64,000 nt of DNA, taken from assembly GCA_018657955.1 (NCBI GenBank), contig JABHWD010000018.1, positions 1-64,000 of the forward strand, in the 5' to 3' direction. This document shows positions 46,773-56,723 of the stretch, one piece after another (positions within the stretch are counted from its first letter, which is position 1; each line of letters starts with the position of its first letter). The translations under genes and the position numbers were made by a program. This stretch comes from Flavobacteriaceae bacterium (GTDB taxonomy: Bacteria > Bacteroidota > Bacteroidia > Flavobacteriales > Flavobacteriaceae). A model generated the notes under the pieces. The model was not told the origin of the DNA, did not search any database, and saw nothing but the letters and a program-made list of their open reading frames with translations.

Positions 46773-49067
46773 ATGGAGAATATCTATTTATTAATGTTGG
46801 TTGCTTTAATAGGTTTGGCTATTGTAGATCTTATTGTAGGTGTTAGTAATGATGCTGTTAATTTTTTAAACTCTGCCCTTGGCTCTAAAGTTCTTTCATT
46901 TAGAACAATTATGATTGTTGCGAGTTTAGGGATTGCAGTTGGAGCAATATTTTCTAGCGGTATGATGGAAGTAGCAAGAAAGGGAATATTTAACCCAGGG
47001 GAATTCATGTTTAATGAAATCATGATTATTTTTATGGCAGTAATGATTACTGATATTTTGCTCCTTGATTTCTTTAATACTGTTGGGATGCCAACCTCTA
47101 CTACAGTTTCTATTGTCTTTGAATTATTAGGGGCCTCTGTTGCTATGGCATTAATTAAAATTGGAGTAAATAATGGTGATTTCTCTGATCTAGCAATGTA
47201 TATAAATACAGAAAAAGCAACACAAATAATACTCGGTATTTTACTCTCGGTGGTAGTTGCATTTTCCATTGGAGCTATAGTCCAATGGATTTCTAGGCTA
47301 CTGCTTTCTTATGATTTTGCATCAAGAGCAAATTGGGTGAGTGCAATCTTTGGAGGTGTTGCTTTAACTGCAATTACCTATTTTATTTTAATGAAAGGGA
47401 TAAAAGGAGCGTCATATGCAGAAGAAAGCTTTGATATAATTGGAGGTATGACCATTAAAGATTATCTAGAATCTAATGTTGTTTCAATTGTTGCTTACAG
47501 TTCTATTTTCTGGTCACTGTTATCATACTTTTTTATAACTGTTATAAAAGTGGATATTTATAAAATAATTATTGCTGTTGGTACATTTGCATTAGCTCTA
47601 GCTTTTGCCGGAAATGATTTGGTGAATTTTATTGGTGTACCCATAGCAGCTTGGCAATCCTATGAAGCTTGGATGGCTTCTGGAGTCGCTGCAAATGAAT
47701 TTAGTATGCAAGTGTTAGCTTCTAAAGTGCCTACACCAAATCATCTTTTATTTGCTGCTGGTATCATTATGGTGCTAACATTATGGTTTTCTAAAAAAGC
47801 TCATCGCGTTGTTAAAACTGGACTTGATTTAGCTAATCAAGGGAATATAGATGAAAGATTTAATCCTAATTTTATGTCAAGGTCTTTAGTTAGGCTTGGG
47901 ACAAATACTGCAGATTTAGCTTTAAAAATTTTACCAAATTCTGCAATTAATTTTATTGAAAAACAATTTGCTAATCCTGAATTATCTTCAAAGAATATTG
48001 ACAAAGAAGATAAGCCATCATTTGATGTGATTCGTGCTTCTGTTAATCTAATGGTGGCTGGTATTCTAATTTCAATTGCCACTTCTTATAAATTACCTCT
48101 TTCTACAACATATGTAACTTTTATGGTTGTCATGGGGACATCACTTGCTGATAAAGCTTGGGGAAGCGAAAGCGCTGTATATAGAGTAGCAGGCGTGTTG
48201 AATGTTATTGCTGGATGGTTTGGTACCGCGATTATTGCATTTGTTGCAGCTGGGACTATTGCTTATTTAATCAATATAAGTGAGCTAATGATTGCTGTAT
48301 TATTATTCGTTGCAATAATAATAATGGTTAGATACTATATGTATGGAAAATCTAAAAGAGAAAACAGTATGGATGAAAGTTTAGTAATAGCTGAGAGTAG
48401 TTCACTACAAGGAGTTATCTATGAAAGTGCAAAAACTATTGCTAAATTAATCAAGCGTGGGAACAAGGTTTATAATAATACAATTGAAGGGCTCTCCAGG
48501 CAAGACTTAAGTCTCTTGGATAAAAATAATAAGCAGATTGATAAACTATCACAAGAAGTTGACAATTTAAAAGATAAGCTATTCTACTTTATTAGAAACC
48601 TAGATGAGTCTAGTTTAGGAGCTAGTAATTTTTATATAAACCTTTTAGGATACTTACAAGATATTACTCAATCACTAAAATATATTTCTAAAACAAGTCA
48701 TAAGCATATTAACAATAATCATAGTAAATTAAGATTAAGCCAAATAAGAGATTTAATCGAAATTGATAAAATCATGAATGATTTATTTGAAGAAATTAAA
48801 ATTTCATTTGAAAAACGATCATTTCACAAAATGGAAGTAATATTAAAAAACAAAAAAATCTTATTTAGTTTAGTTGATGAGAAAATTGAGGCTCAAATTT
48901 CTAGGACAAGAACCTCAGAGGAAGGAAGTCCAAAGAATACTACACTATACTTTAGCCTTCTAAAAGAGACTAAAGATCTTTTAAAGGCAATAATGAGTTT
49001 AATAGAGGAATATTATCTTTCTCATGATGATAGTATTAAGCCTGCAAAAGCAAATAAAAATATTTAG
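46773..49067 (+). CDS. PiT-family inorganic phosphate transporter with PhoU-like tail
   Basis: This 764-residue protein has two copies of the PiT signature, VGVSNDAVNFLNSALGSKV near the N-terminus and FAGNDLVNFIGVPIAAWQS in the middle, with about 11-12 helices in total. After the membrane part (about residue 530) comes a 230-residue helical, coiled-coil-like tail similar to PhoU/DUF47, which may sense or gate phosphate flux. It imports phosphate with H+ or Na+. Coupled to the porin gene upstream, it forms an outer-plus-inner membrane phosphate module. Confidence 0.92.
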   Translation: MENIYLLMLVALIGLAIVDLIVGVSNDAVNFLNSALGSKVLSFRTIMIVASLGIAVGAIFSSGMMEVARKGIFNPGEFMFNEIMIIFMAVMITDILLLDFFNTVGMPTSTTVSIVFELLGASVAMALIKIGVNNGDFSDLAMYINTEKATQIILGILLSVVVAFSIGAIVQWISRLLLSYDFASRANWVSAIFGGVALTAITYFILMKGIKGASYAEESFDIIGGMTIKDYLESNVVSIVAYSSIFWSLLSYFFITVIKVDIYKIIIAVGTFALALAFAGNDLVNFIGVPIAAWQSYEAWMASGVAANEFSMQVLASKVPTPNHLLFAAGIIMVLTLWFSKKAHRVVKTGLDLANQGNIDERFNPNFMSRSLVRLGTNTADLALKILPNSAINFIEKQFANPELSSKNIDKEDKPSFDVIRASVNLMVAGILISIATSYKLPLSTTYVTFMVVMGTSLADKAWGSESAVYRVAGVLNVIAGWFGTAIIAFVAAGTIAYLINISELMIAVLLFVAIIIMVRYYMYGKSKRENSMDESLVIAESSSLQGVIYESAKTIAKLIKRGNKVYNNTIEGLSRQDLSLLDKNNKQIDKLSQEVDNLKDKLFYFIRNLDESSLGASNFYINLLGYLQDITQSLKYISKTSHKHINNNHSKLRLSQIRDLIEIDKIMNDLFEEIKISFEKRSFHKMEVILKNKKILFSLVDEKIEAQISRTRTSEEGSPKNTTLYFSLLKETKDLLKAIMSLIEEYYLSHDDSIKPAKANKNI

Positions 49068-49076
49068 GGTTAAAAT

Positions 49077-49122
49077 AAAAAAACCTCCTAATTATAGTAA
49101 AAAAAAATTAGGAGGTTTTTTT
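49077..49122. terminator. Bidirectional terminator between the phosphate transporter and nrdA
   Basis: A7-CCTCCTAATT and AATTAGGAGG-T7 form a 17-bp stem around a 12-nt loop. The A and T tracts make it work in both directions. It is the only strong terminator found at a convergent junction in this window. Confidence 0.9.
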
Positions 49123-49134
49123 ATCTATTAAGGT

Positions 49135-51615
49135 TTAGGAGCCACACATTAAGCAATCATCTTCTTGACTCTCATTTGTCTTTGCTATTAATTCTTTCAT
49201 TTCTTTTGGGGTCATAGGATCAACATCAATCTCCTTAGTTTTTGCAAACTTCTCTGCTGCTTTCTTTGCTGTATGCTTTTTATTTGCAACTATTTCAGGT
49301 TTCTCTTCCTTGACAATTGGCTCCTTTAGAGCAGGGTCTTCCTCAACTTTTTTGTCTAATGTAAACTTGATTGCATCAACTGCGCTCTTAGTTCTTAAAT
49401 AATACATTCCTGTTTTAAGACCGCTCTTCCATCCATAAAAGTGCATGGATGTAAGTTTAGCCATGGTAGCTCCTTCAACAAATAAATTTAATGATTGTGA
49501 CTGATCTATAAAATAGCCTCTATGCTTAGCCATATCAATTATATCTTTCATGCTGAGCTCCCAAACAGTTTTATATAATTCTTTAATATCATCAGGAATA
49601 ATGTCAATATTTTGTATTGATCCGTTTGCTCTCATGATCTCTTGTTTTAATCCTTCATTCCATAACCCTAATGAAACAAGATCTTCTAATAAATGTTTGT
49701 TGACAATAATAAATTCTCCAGAAAGCACTCTTCTTGTGTATATGTTAGAGGTATAGGGTTCAAAGCATTCATTGTTGCCAAGAATTTGAGAAGTACTGGC
49801 TGTAGGCATTGGTGCTACAAGCAATGAATTTCTTACCCCATGTTTTAATACATTCTTTCTAAGCTTATCCCAATCCCATAATCCACTAAGATCTTTTTCG
49901 TCTACATCCCATAAATTATGTTGAAATTTTCCTTCGCTAATAGGTGACCCTTTATAAGTTTCATATTTCCCATCCTTCTTTGCCTCTTCCATCGATGCAG
50001 TCACCGCTGCATAGTAGATAGTCTCAAAAATATCCTGATTTAATTTTTTTGCTTCATCACTAGTAAATGGCATTCTTAATTTAATGAAAGCATCTGCTAA
50101 TCCTTGTACTCCAATTCCTATAGGTCTGTGACGGAAGTTAGAATTCTGGGCTTCAATAACAGGATAATAATTTCTATCTATTACTTTATTTAAATTTTTA
50201 GTTATTCGCTTAGTTATTCTAAATAATTCTTGATGATCAAAAGCATTCTCCTTAACAAACATTGGAAGGGCAATAGAAGCTAAATTACAAACTGCAATTT
50301 CATCAGGAGATGTATATTCTAAAATTTCTGTACACAAATTTGAAGATCTAATTGTTCCTAAATTTTGCTGATTCGATTTTAAATTAGCAGCATCTTTATA
50401 TAGCATGTATGGATTTCCTGTTTCAATTTGAGCTTCTAAAATTTTCTCCCATAACTCTCTTGCCTTTATTAATTTTCTTCCTTTACCTTCCTTTTCATAT
50501 TTAGTATATAACTTATCGAACTCTTCACTATGAACATCACAAAGCCCTGGACATTCATTAGGGCACATTAATGTCCATTCACTATCTGTTTCAACTCTTT
50601 TCATAAATAAGTCTGGCATCCACATTGCATAAAACAAGTCTCTAGCTCGCATCTCCTCTTTTCCATGATTTTTCTTTAATTCAAGAAAATCAAATATGTC
50701 TGAATGCCAAGGCTCAATATAAATAGCAAAGCTTCCTTTTCTTTTTCCACCGCCTTGATCTACATACCTAGCAGTATCGTTAAAGACTTGTAGCATTGGT
50801 ACAATCCCATTGCTTGTTCCATTAGTTCCTGCGATATAACTTCCCGTTGATCTTATATTATGAATTGACAATCCAACGCCTCCCGCAGACTGTGAAATCT
50901 TAGCAGTTTGTTTTAATGTATCATATATTCCTTCAATACTATCATCTTTCATTGTAAGTAAGAAGCATGATGACATTTGTGGTTTAGGAGTTCCGGCATT
51001 AAACAATGTTGGAGTTGCATGAATAAAATATTTTTTACTCATTAATTCATAAGTCTCTATGGCTGCATCTAAATCATTTAAATGAATTCCAATTGAAACT
51101 CTCATTAACATATGTTGAGGTCTTTCAGCAATCTTCCCATTTAGTTTTAATAAGTACGATCTTTCTAAAGTTTTAAATCCAAAATAATCATACCCAAAAT
51201 CTCTATTATATATTATAGTAGAATCTAATAGCTCCTTGTTTTCAGAAATGACTTTATAAACCTCATCCGAAAGCAACGGTGCTTTTTTGTCAGTCCTTGG
51301 ATTAATATAATTATATAGATCATCCATGACCTCGCTAAATATTTTTTTTGTGTTCTTGTGTAAATTAGAGACAGAAATTCTTGCAGCTAATATTGCATAA
51401 TCTGGATGAGCAGTAGTTAAGGTTGCAGCTATTTCAGCAGCAAGATTATCAAGCTCGCTAGTAGTAACTCCATCATATAGGCCTTCAATAACACGCATCG
51501 CTACTTTGACTGGATCAACCAATGGGTTTAAACCATAACAAAGTTTTCTAATACGGGCCGTAATTTTGTCAAACATTATAGGCTGCTTCCTGCCATCTCT
51601 CTTAGCTACATACAT
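49135..51615 (-). CDS. nrdA: Ribonucleoside-diphosphate reductase alpha subunit
   Basis: This 826-residue class I enzyme makes dNDPs. An ATP-cone (about 1-90; [17 protein letters not shown]) precedes the catalytic barrel with the redox Cys in [11 protein letters not shown], the active-site NLCTE, and AVCNLASI with the second redox Cys. The C-terminal DCLMCGS carries the swinging Cys pair that exchanges with thioredoxin. nrdB is 80 bp upstream on the same strand. Confidence 0.97.
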   Translation of the reverse strand: MYVAKRDGRKQPIMFDKITARIRKLCYGLNPLVDPVKVAMRVIEGLYDGVTTSELDNLAAEIAATLTTAHPDYAILAARISVSNLHKNTKKIFSEVMDDLYNYINPRTDKKAPLLSDEVYKVISENKELLDSTIIYNRDFGYDYFGFKTLERSYLLKLNGKIAERPQHMLMRVSIGIHLNDLDAAIETYELMSKKYFIHATPTLFNAGTPKPQMSSCFLLTMKDDSIEGIYDTLKQTAKISQSAGGVGLSIHNIRSTGSYIAGTNGTSNGIVPMLQVFNDTARYVDQGGGKRKGSFAIYIEPWHSDIFDFLELKKNHGKEEMRARDLFYAMWMPDLFMKRVETDSEWTLMCPNECPGLCDVHSEEFDKLYTKYEKEGKGRKLIKARELWEKILEAQIETGNPYMLYKDAANLKSNQQNLGTIRSSNLCTEILEYTSPDEIAVCNLASIALPMFVKENAFDHQELFRITKRITKNLNKVIDRNYYPVIEAQNSNFRHRPIGIGVQGLADAFIKLRMPFTSDEAKKLNQDIFETIYYAAVTASMEEAKKDGKYETYKGSPISEGKFQHNLWDVDEKDLSGLWDWDKLRKNVLKHGVRNSLLVAPMPTASTSQILGNNECFEPYTSNIYTRRVLSGEFIIVNKHLLEDLVSLGLWNEGLKQEIMRANGSIQNIDIIPDDIKELYKTVWELSMKDIIDMAKHRGYFIDQSQSLNLFVEGATMAKLTSMHFYGWKSGLKTGMYYLRTKSAVDAIKFTLDKKVEEDPALKEPIVKEEKPEIVANKKHTAKKAAEKFAKTKEIDVDPMTPKEMKELIAKTNESQEDDCLMCGS

Positions 51616-51695
51616 ATGGGGTCAAAAAAATTTATATCTTTTTTTAAGATAATTAATAACTTATTTAAATTGTTTTAATAGCCTAGTTAGTCTAA

Positions 51696-52676
51696 TTAAA
51701 AATCAGCATCAAAACTAAATTTATCCTTCTCTTCTTCCTTGTTTAGCACACCTGCTTTTTGATATTCAGAAACACGTTTCTCAAAGAAGTTAGTTTTTCC
51801 TTGTAAAGAAATCATGTCCATAAAATCAAATGGATTAGAAGTGTTAAATTCCTTTTTACATCCAAGTTCCACAAGCAGCCTGTCTGTAACAAATTCTAGA
51901 TACTGAGTCATAAGCTTTGCATTCATCCCAATTAAACTAACTGGCAATGATTCTGTAACAAACATCCTCTCAATATCAAGCGCATTAACCAAAATTTCTT
52001 TAATCCTTTTTGGTGGCACCTTGTTTACTAAGTGATTGTTATGTAGATGCACTGCAAAGTCACAATGTACCCCTTCGTCTCTAGAAATTAATTCGTTTGA
52101 AAAAGTCAACCCTGGCATAAGTCCTCTCTTTTTTAACCAAAAAATTGAACAAAAAGATCCAGAAAAAAATATTCCTTCCACAGCTGCAAATGCAATTAAT
52201 CTCTCGGCAAAGCTTGGAGATTCAATCCATTTTAATGCCCATTCTGCCTTTTCCATTATAGCAGGGAATCTGTCAATAGCATTGAATAACATATCCTTTT
52301 CCTCTTCATCCTTAACATAAGTGTCAATCAATAAAGAATATGTTTCGCTATGAATATTCTCCATCATAATTTGAAAACCATAAAAGAACTTTGCTTCACT
52401 ATATTGTACTTCATTGACAAAATTTTCAGCTAAATTTTCATTAACAATTCCATCACTAGCTGCAAAAAAAGCAAGTATATGCTTAATGAAATATCTTTCA
52501 TCGTCATTGAGTTTATTGGTCCAATCTGACAAATCTTGATGCAAATCAATCTCCTCTGCGGTCCAAAAACTAGCTTCAGATTTCTTATACCATTCCCAAA
52601 TATCATGATGCTGAATTGGGAATATTACAAACCGATTTTTATTTTTTTTAAGTAAGGGCTCTACAAAAGCTGACAT
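51696..52676 (-). CDS. nrdB: Ribonucleoside-diphosphate reductase beta subunit
   Basis: This 326-residue ferritin-like subunit makes the tyrosyl radical for NrdA. Metal ligands and radical Tyr are visible around [16 protein letters not shown] (Glu, His, Tyr), with [11 protein letters not shown] giving the first Asp/Glu and [13 protein letters not shown] the last His. The C-terminal FSFDADF tail is the NrdA-docking peptide. It is the first gene of nrdB-nrdA. Confidence 0.97.
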   Translation of the reverse strand: MSAFVEPLLKKNKNRFVIFPIQHHDIWEWYKKSEASFWTAEEIDLHQDLSDWTNKLNDDERYFIKHILAFFAASDGIVNENLAENFVNEVQYSEAKFFYGFQIMMENIHSETYSLLIDTYVKDEEEKDMLFNAIDRFPAIMEKAEWALKWIESPSFAERLIAFAAVEGIFFSGSFCSIFWLKKRGLMPGLTFSNELISRDEGVHCDFAVHLHNNHLVNKVPPKRIKEILVNALDIERMFVTESLPVSLIGMNAKLMTQYLEFVTDRLLVELGCKKEFNTSNPFDFMDMISLQGKTNFFEKRVSEYQKAGVLNKEEEKDKFSFDADF

Positions 52677-52828
52677 AATATTTTTATTAAATAAAAAATT
52701 TGATTTAAATTGTGACTAACAAATAGACAAAATTGTTGACGAAAATAAAAGGCATTTTTATTAACATTTTCAATAAGTTTTTAACAAACTGGTCTGATAA
52801 AAAAATATTAAATATTTATAAGAAAATT

Positions 52829-53029
52829 ATGAAAAAACTAATTATCATTATTTCAATTTTAGCAATACTACTTATAGTGTTCAATATTAGACTCATAGAT
52901 TTTAACGAATTTTTTTCTGAAAAAAATACGGTTGCGATCGTCACAATAATTGCTGGACTATGTTGTCTAATACTTCTACGAATTGTAAAAGTTTCAAATA
53001 AAATAAAGAACTACAATAAAGAAAAATAA
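52829..53029 (+). CDS. Small two-helix membrane protein
   Basis: The track starts at TTG 52733; I prefer ATG 52829, which gives 66 residues starting MKKLIIIISILAILL. Two hydrophobic helices are visible (about 2-20 and 34-54), with a basic tail. No family is recognised. It sits alone between the divergent nrdB and convergent comEB genes, 6 bp from the latter. It could be real or a fortuitous hydrophobic frame; the ATG and helix pattern favour real. Confidence 0.5.
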   Translation: MKKLIIIISILAILLIVFNIRLIDFNEFFSEKNTVAIVTIIAGLCCLILLRIVKVSNKIKNYNKEK

Positions 53030-53035
53030 TTAGTT

Positions 53036-53458
53036 TTATTGATCGATATGACACACTTCAATTCCGGCCTTTTCTAAAAAATCAACACCCGACTTATCCT
53101 TATATTCCTTCTGATAAACAACTCTTTTTATATTGGCCTGATGAATTAATTTACTGCATTGCTTGCATGGGCAAAGGGAGATATACAAGGTGGCTCCTTT
53201 ACATGACTGGGTGGAAGATGCCACCTTAGAAATTGCATTAGCTTCTGCATGTAAAACATACCATTTAGTATAGCCATTATCATCTTCACAAATATTTTCA
53301 AATCCAGAAGGAGTCCCATTAAAGCCGTCAGAAATAATCATATTGTTTTTTACAATTATAGCTCCAACCTTTCTTCTCTCACAATAAGAAAGTTTTCCCC
53401 ATTCATTAGCAATCTTTAAATAGGCAAGATCATATTTGTGTTGTTTTTCTGGTGTCAA
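53036..53458 (-). CDS. comEB: dCMP deaminase
   Basis: This 140-residue zinc enzyme has HAEANAISKV and CPCKQCSKLI, the zinc/catalytic motifs, plus SDGFNGTPSGF, a segment found in dCMP deaminases. It makes dUMP for thymidylate synthesis. In Flavobacteriia it is usually a single-domain protein of this size. It follows dsbD 30 bp further along the opposite side and precedes nothing on its strand. Confidence 0.93.
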   Translation of the reverse strand: MTPEKQHKYDLAYLKIANEWGKLSYCERRKVGAIIVKNNMIISDGFNGTPSGFENICEDDNGYTKWYVLHAEANAISKVASSTQSCKGATLYISLCPCKQCSKLIHQANIKRVVYQKEYKDKSGVDFLEKAGIEVCHIDQ

Positions 53459-53487
53459 TTTTTATAAATAATGTTAAAAATATAAAA

Positions 53488-55515
53488 TTAATTGTTCTTA
53501 AAGACTTCTAATCCACAATTTAAAAACTCTAAATATTCATCTTCATTAGGGGTATAGCCTACAGGATTATTTATAATCTCATTAGAGTTAGGATCATAGA
53601 GAACATAGTATGGCTGAGAATTTGTCTTAAAATATTGTGCCTGAAAATAGGCCCATTTATGACCATAATTAATTAGCTTCCTTACACCTTGTCCTCTAGT
53701 TCTTGTTACTAATAATTGTTCATTCTCTGGCAATATTTTTTTATCATCTACATATAAAGAAATTAGCACATAGTTTTCTCTAATTACATTGTCTATTTTT
53801 TTTAATGGCCAAACATGCTCTTCCATTTTTCTACAATTCACACAAGCATATCCTGTGAAATCTAACAATATGGGCTTGTTATTTTTTTTAGCATATTCAA
53901 TCCCTGATTTTAAATCCTTAAAACAATCTAAATTATTTGGACATTCCTTAGGAGAGAAATAGCTATATCCTAAAGGTGGTGCAAGACCACTAAGCAAGCT
54001 CAATGCTCTATAGGATTGAGTTTCTTTATTATAAATTAAGCCAGATGCTAAATATATAGCAAACCCTAAAGATAGTAATGCGAATACTGCTCTTGTAATT
54101 GATAATTTTTTGAGTTTTATTTCATTTGGAAATTGGATTTTTCCAAAAAGATATATTGCCAATAAAAGAAAAATAATTAGCCATAAAACTAAAAATACTT
54201 CAATTTTAATTATCCCCCAATGGGCAACCAAATCAGCATTAGACAAAAACTTTAACGCTAAGGCAAGCTCTATAAATCCTAAGGAAACCTTTATAGTATT
54301 TAACCATCCTCCTGACTTTGGCAATGCTTCTAGCATATTTGGAAACATTGCAAATACTGCAAAAGGGAGCCCAAGTGCAAGTCCAAACCCTCCCATTCCA
54401 GCAGTTAATTCCCAAGCTCCTGAATCACTAGAAATTGAGCCTGCAAGTAATGATCCTAAAATTGGTCCTGTACAAGAAAAGGAAACAACAGCCAAAGTCA
54501 ATGCCATAAAAAATATTCCTATTATGCCTCCTACGGATTCTCTTTTTGTGGACCTGTCTACCCAAGATGAAGGGAGAGTTAATTCATAATATCCAAAGAA
54601 TGAAAATGCGAATAAAAGAAATATTATAAAAAAGAAAATGTTTAAGTATATGTTTGTTGAAATATCATTTAATATGTCAGGATTTACAGAATCTAATAAA
54701 TGAAATGGAATGCTTAATATTAAATATACTAATACAATAAATACCCCATATAGGATGGCATTAAAATAGCTATTCGTATTATCATTTTTTTTAGTAAAAA
54801 AACTTACTGTTAAAGGAATCATTGGAAAGACGCAGGGAGTAAGTAGTGCAAGTAATCCGCCAATAAAACCAAGCCCAAAAATACTATATAGGGTTCTAGC
54901 TGGACTGGATACTGTTGTGGTGTTTACTGATGCATTACCGCAACTAACTTTTGATTTTTTAATATCAGTAGGTAAAAATCCATATAGGATTAAATTATTT
55001 TTTTCTAAATTATTTTGATTTACTGTAGTATTCTCTTGAGTCTCATTCTCCAATATATTGTTTGAAAAATTAAATCTAAAGTCAATTATTTCAGGGGCTA
55101 GACATTGCGTATCATCACAAGTCATAAACTCAAAACTACCTGAAACAGGATTATCATAATTATTTATTTCAACCTTTTGTCTGAAAATTGCTTGGTTATA
55201 GAACTTAGACACTACCATGTCGAATACGAGGTCGTTTTGCGTTACCATATTAATAGAATCCTCAACTACCTCGTCAATTAAATTATAACTTGATGATTCT
55301 GAGAAAAAGAAAGTAGTTGGGATGGGACCTCCTTCATCAACTGATTGAGAATAAATTGCCCAATTGGGATCAATGTCTGCAGTGAATACTAGCTCATACT
55401 GATTTTCTGAAATTTGATTTTTTTCAAAATTCCAATGTACAGGCTCAAAAATTTGTGAAAACAAACATGTAGAACAAAAAGAAAATAGTACAAATAAAAT
55501 TCTACCTAGCTTCAT
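53488..55515 (-). CDS. dsbD: DsbD-type thiol:disulfide interchange protein
   Basis: This 675-residue protein carries reducing power from cytoplasm to periplasm. After a signal peptide comes the alpha domain with TCDDTQCLAP, then a membrane domain of about eight helices with the redox Cys in LTPCVFPMIPL and FSCTGPILGSL, and a C-terminal thioredoxin-like domain with CVNCRKMEEHVW. All three cysteine pairs are present, so the relay should be functional. It may serve the many periplasmic c-type cytochromes of the act complex. Confidence 0.94.
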   Translation of the reverse strand: MKLGRILFVLFSFCSTCLFSQIFEPVHWNFEKNQISENQYELVFTADIDPNWAIYSQSVDEGGPIPTTFFFSESSSYNLIDEVVEDSINMVTQNDLVFDMVVSKFYNQAIFRQKVEINNYDNPVSGSFEFMTCDDTQCLAPEIIDFRFNFSNNILENETQENTTVNQNNLEKNNLILYGFLPTDIKKSKVSCGNASVNTTTVSSPARTLYSIFGLGFIGGLLALLTPCVFPMIPLTVSFFTKKNDNTNSYFNAILYGVFIVLVYLILSIPFHLLDSVNPDILNDISTNIYLNIFFFIIFLLFAFSFFGYYELTLPSSWVDRSTKRESVGGIIGIFFMALTLAVVSFSCTGPILGSLLAGSISSDSGAWELTAGMGGFGLALGLPFAVFAMFPNMLEALPKSGGWLNTIKVSLGFIELALALKFLSNADLVAHWGIIKIEVFLVLWLIIFLLLAIYLFGKIQFPNEIKLKKLSITRAVFALLSLGFAIYLASGLIYNKETQSYRALSLLSGLAPPLGYSYFSPKECPNNLDCFKDLKSGIEYAKKNNKPILLDFTGYACVNCRKMEEHVWPLKKIDNVIRENYVLISLYVDDKKILPENEQLLVTRTRGQGVRKLINYGHKWAYFQAQYFKTNSQPYYVLYDPNSNEIINNPVGYTPNEDEYLEFLNCGLEVFKNN

Positions 55516-55561
55516 TATTAAATAATATGTTCTGCAAAGAAATTAAAAATAATTTTATTAG

Positions 55562-55891
55562 TTAATATAATAAATGTTTTTTCTTATTAGTAGTCCACCC
55601 AGATTGGGATTTATAGTCGACAAAATAAATTTTCAAATCTGCCTGAGATTTATAATCAACAAAAAATACTTTGAAATCAGCTTGGCTTTTGTAATCTACA
55701 AAGAACCATAATCCTTCATTCCCCTTTGCTTGAGATTTATAGTCCACTTTATAGACTAAAAGATCAGCTTGACTTTTATATTCTACAACGAATATATTAA
55801 CGTCTGCTTGAGATTTGTACTCTACAGAATAAAAAGTTTGTGAATTTGCAGAAAAAAAACTAACCAAAAAAATAGTTAAAAACAATCTCAT
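55562..55891 (-). CDS. DUF6150-like secreted repeat protein
   Basis: This 109-residue protein has a signal peptide (FSANSQ near residue 18) and then six or seven copies of a short motif VDYKSQAD-x(2-3)-[IV]-[FY], forming alternating beta strands: EYKSQAD, VDYKSQAK, VDYKSQAD and so on, ending with KKHLLY. This pattern matches the DUF6150 family of Bacteroidota, whose role is unknown. It is downstream of dsbD's opposite end and upstream of tRNA-Arg; no functional partner is evident. Confidence 0.8.
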   Translation of the reverse strand: MRLFLTIFLVSFFSANSQTFYSVEYKSQADVNIFVVEYKSQADLLVYKVDYKSQAKGNEGLWFFVDYKSQADFKVFFVDYKSQADLKIYFVDYKSQSGWTTNKKKHLLY

Positions 55892-55942
55892 CTCTCAATA
55901 TAATATTTTATAAATAAATTTTCACTATTAAATATTAATTTG

Positions 55943-56014
55943 TAGCCCCGGCAGGAATCGAACCTGCATCTAAAGTTTAGGAAACTTCTATTCTATCCAT
56001 TGAACTACGGGGCC
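55943..56014 (-). tRNA. tRNA-Arg (anticodon CCT)
   Basis: The minus strand forms a 72-nt cloverleaf: acceptor GGCCCCG/CGGGGCT, anticodon arm GAAGT-TTCCTAA-ACTTT with anticodon CCT, and T arm GCAGG-TTCGATT-CCTGC. Discriminator A; CCA is not encoded. It reads AGG. Confidence 0.95.
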
Positions 56015-56097
56015 GTGAGTAAATACAAATATATATTTACCTATTTAATTATTTTTTTAAAAAGTAATTATTATTTTGTAGTTCTAACTAAACATAG

Positions 56098-56712
56098 ATG
56101 TCTAATAAAGATCATTGGGAAAAAATATATTCTACTAAAGAAATTGATGGAGTGAGTTGGTATCAAGAAACTCCAACTACATCATTGAATATTATTGATT
56201 CATTAAAATTAAATTTAAACACATCCATAATTGACATAGGTGCTGGCAAAAGTTTTCTTGCAGATAACTTACTAGATCTTGGTTATAATGATATTACAAT
56301 TCTTGATATTTCTAGAAATGCTTTAAATGAAGTCACTAGAAGAGTAGGAAAGAAAAACCATAAAATTAAATGCATTGAATCAAATGTAATTGACCTGTCA
56401 TCAGGCCAAAAATATGATGTCTGGCATGATAGAGCAGTCTTTCATTTTATTACTAATAATCAGGAAAGGGAAAAATATTTAGACCTATTAAATTCATCTT
56501 TAAATAAAGATGGGTGTTTAATTATAGGAACATTCTCAGAAGATGGCCCGCTAAAATGTAGTGGCCTTGAAGTTCAAAGATATTCCGTCAAAGACTTAAG
56601 AGAGTTACTAAAACCAAATTTTAAGTTTATTGATGGCTTTAAAGAAATCCATGATACTCCATTTAATACTAGTCAAAGTTTTACATTTTGCACATTTAAA
56701 AAAATAAAATAA
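56098..56712 (+). CDS. Class I SAM-dependent methyltransferase
   Basis: This 204-residue protein has the Rossmann motifs: IIDIGAGKSFLADNLL (SAM glycine loop, about 40-55), ITILDIS (motif II acidic end) and YDVWHDRAVFHFIT (post-motif). The start HWEKIYSTKEIDGVSWYQ is found in a group of bacterial methyltransferases near thiopurine or tellurite methyltransferases. The acceptor is unknown. It is monocistronic and its end is 11 bp from the convergent phosphatase gene. Confidence 0.85.
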   Translation: MSNKDHWEKIYSTKEIDGVSWYQETPTTSLNIIDSLKLNLNTSIIDIGAGKSFLADNLLDLGYNDITILDISRNALNEVTRRVGKKNHKIKCIESNVIDLSSGQKYDVWHDRAVFHFITNNQEREKYLDLLNSSLNKDGCLIIGTFSEDGPLKCSGLEVQRYSVKDLRELLKPNFKFIDGFKEIHDTPFNTSQSFTFCTFKKIK

Positions 56713-56723
56713 TCGATACTTTT

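Noticed and set aside
46784-47269. 161-aa minus-strand ORF
   Set aside because: Antisense to the clearly coding phosphate transporter; no recognisable domain.
52733-52828. TTG start giving a 98-aa protein
   Set aside because: The extra 32 residues are rich in Lys/Asn without character; ATG 52829 begins a normal membrane protein.
54110-54589. 159-aa plus-strand ORF
   Set aside because: Antisense shadow of dsbD.
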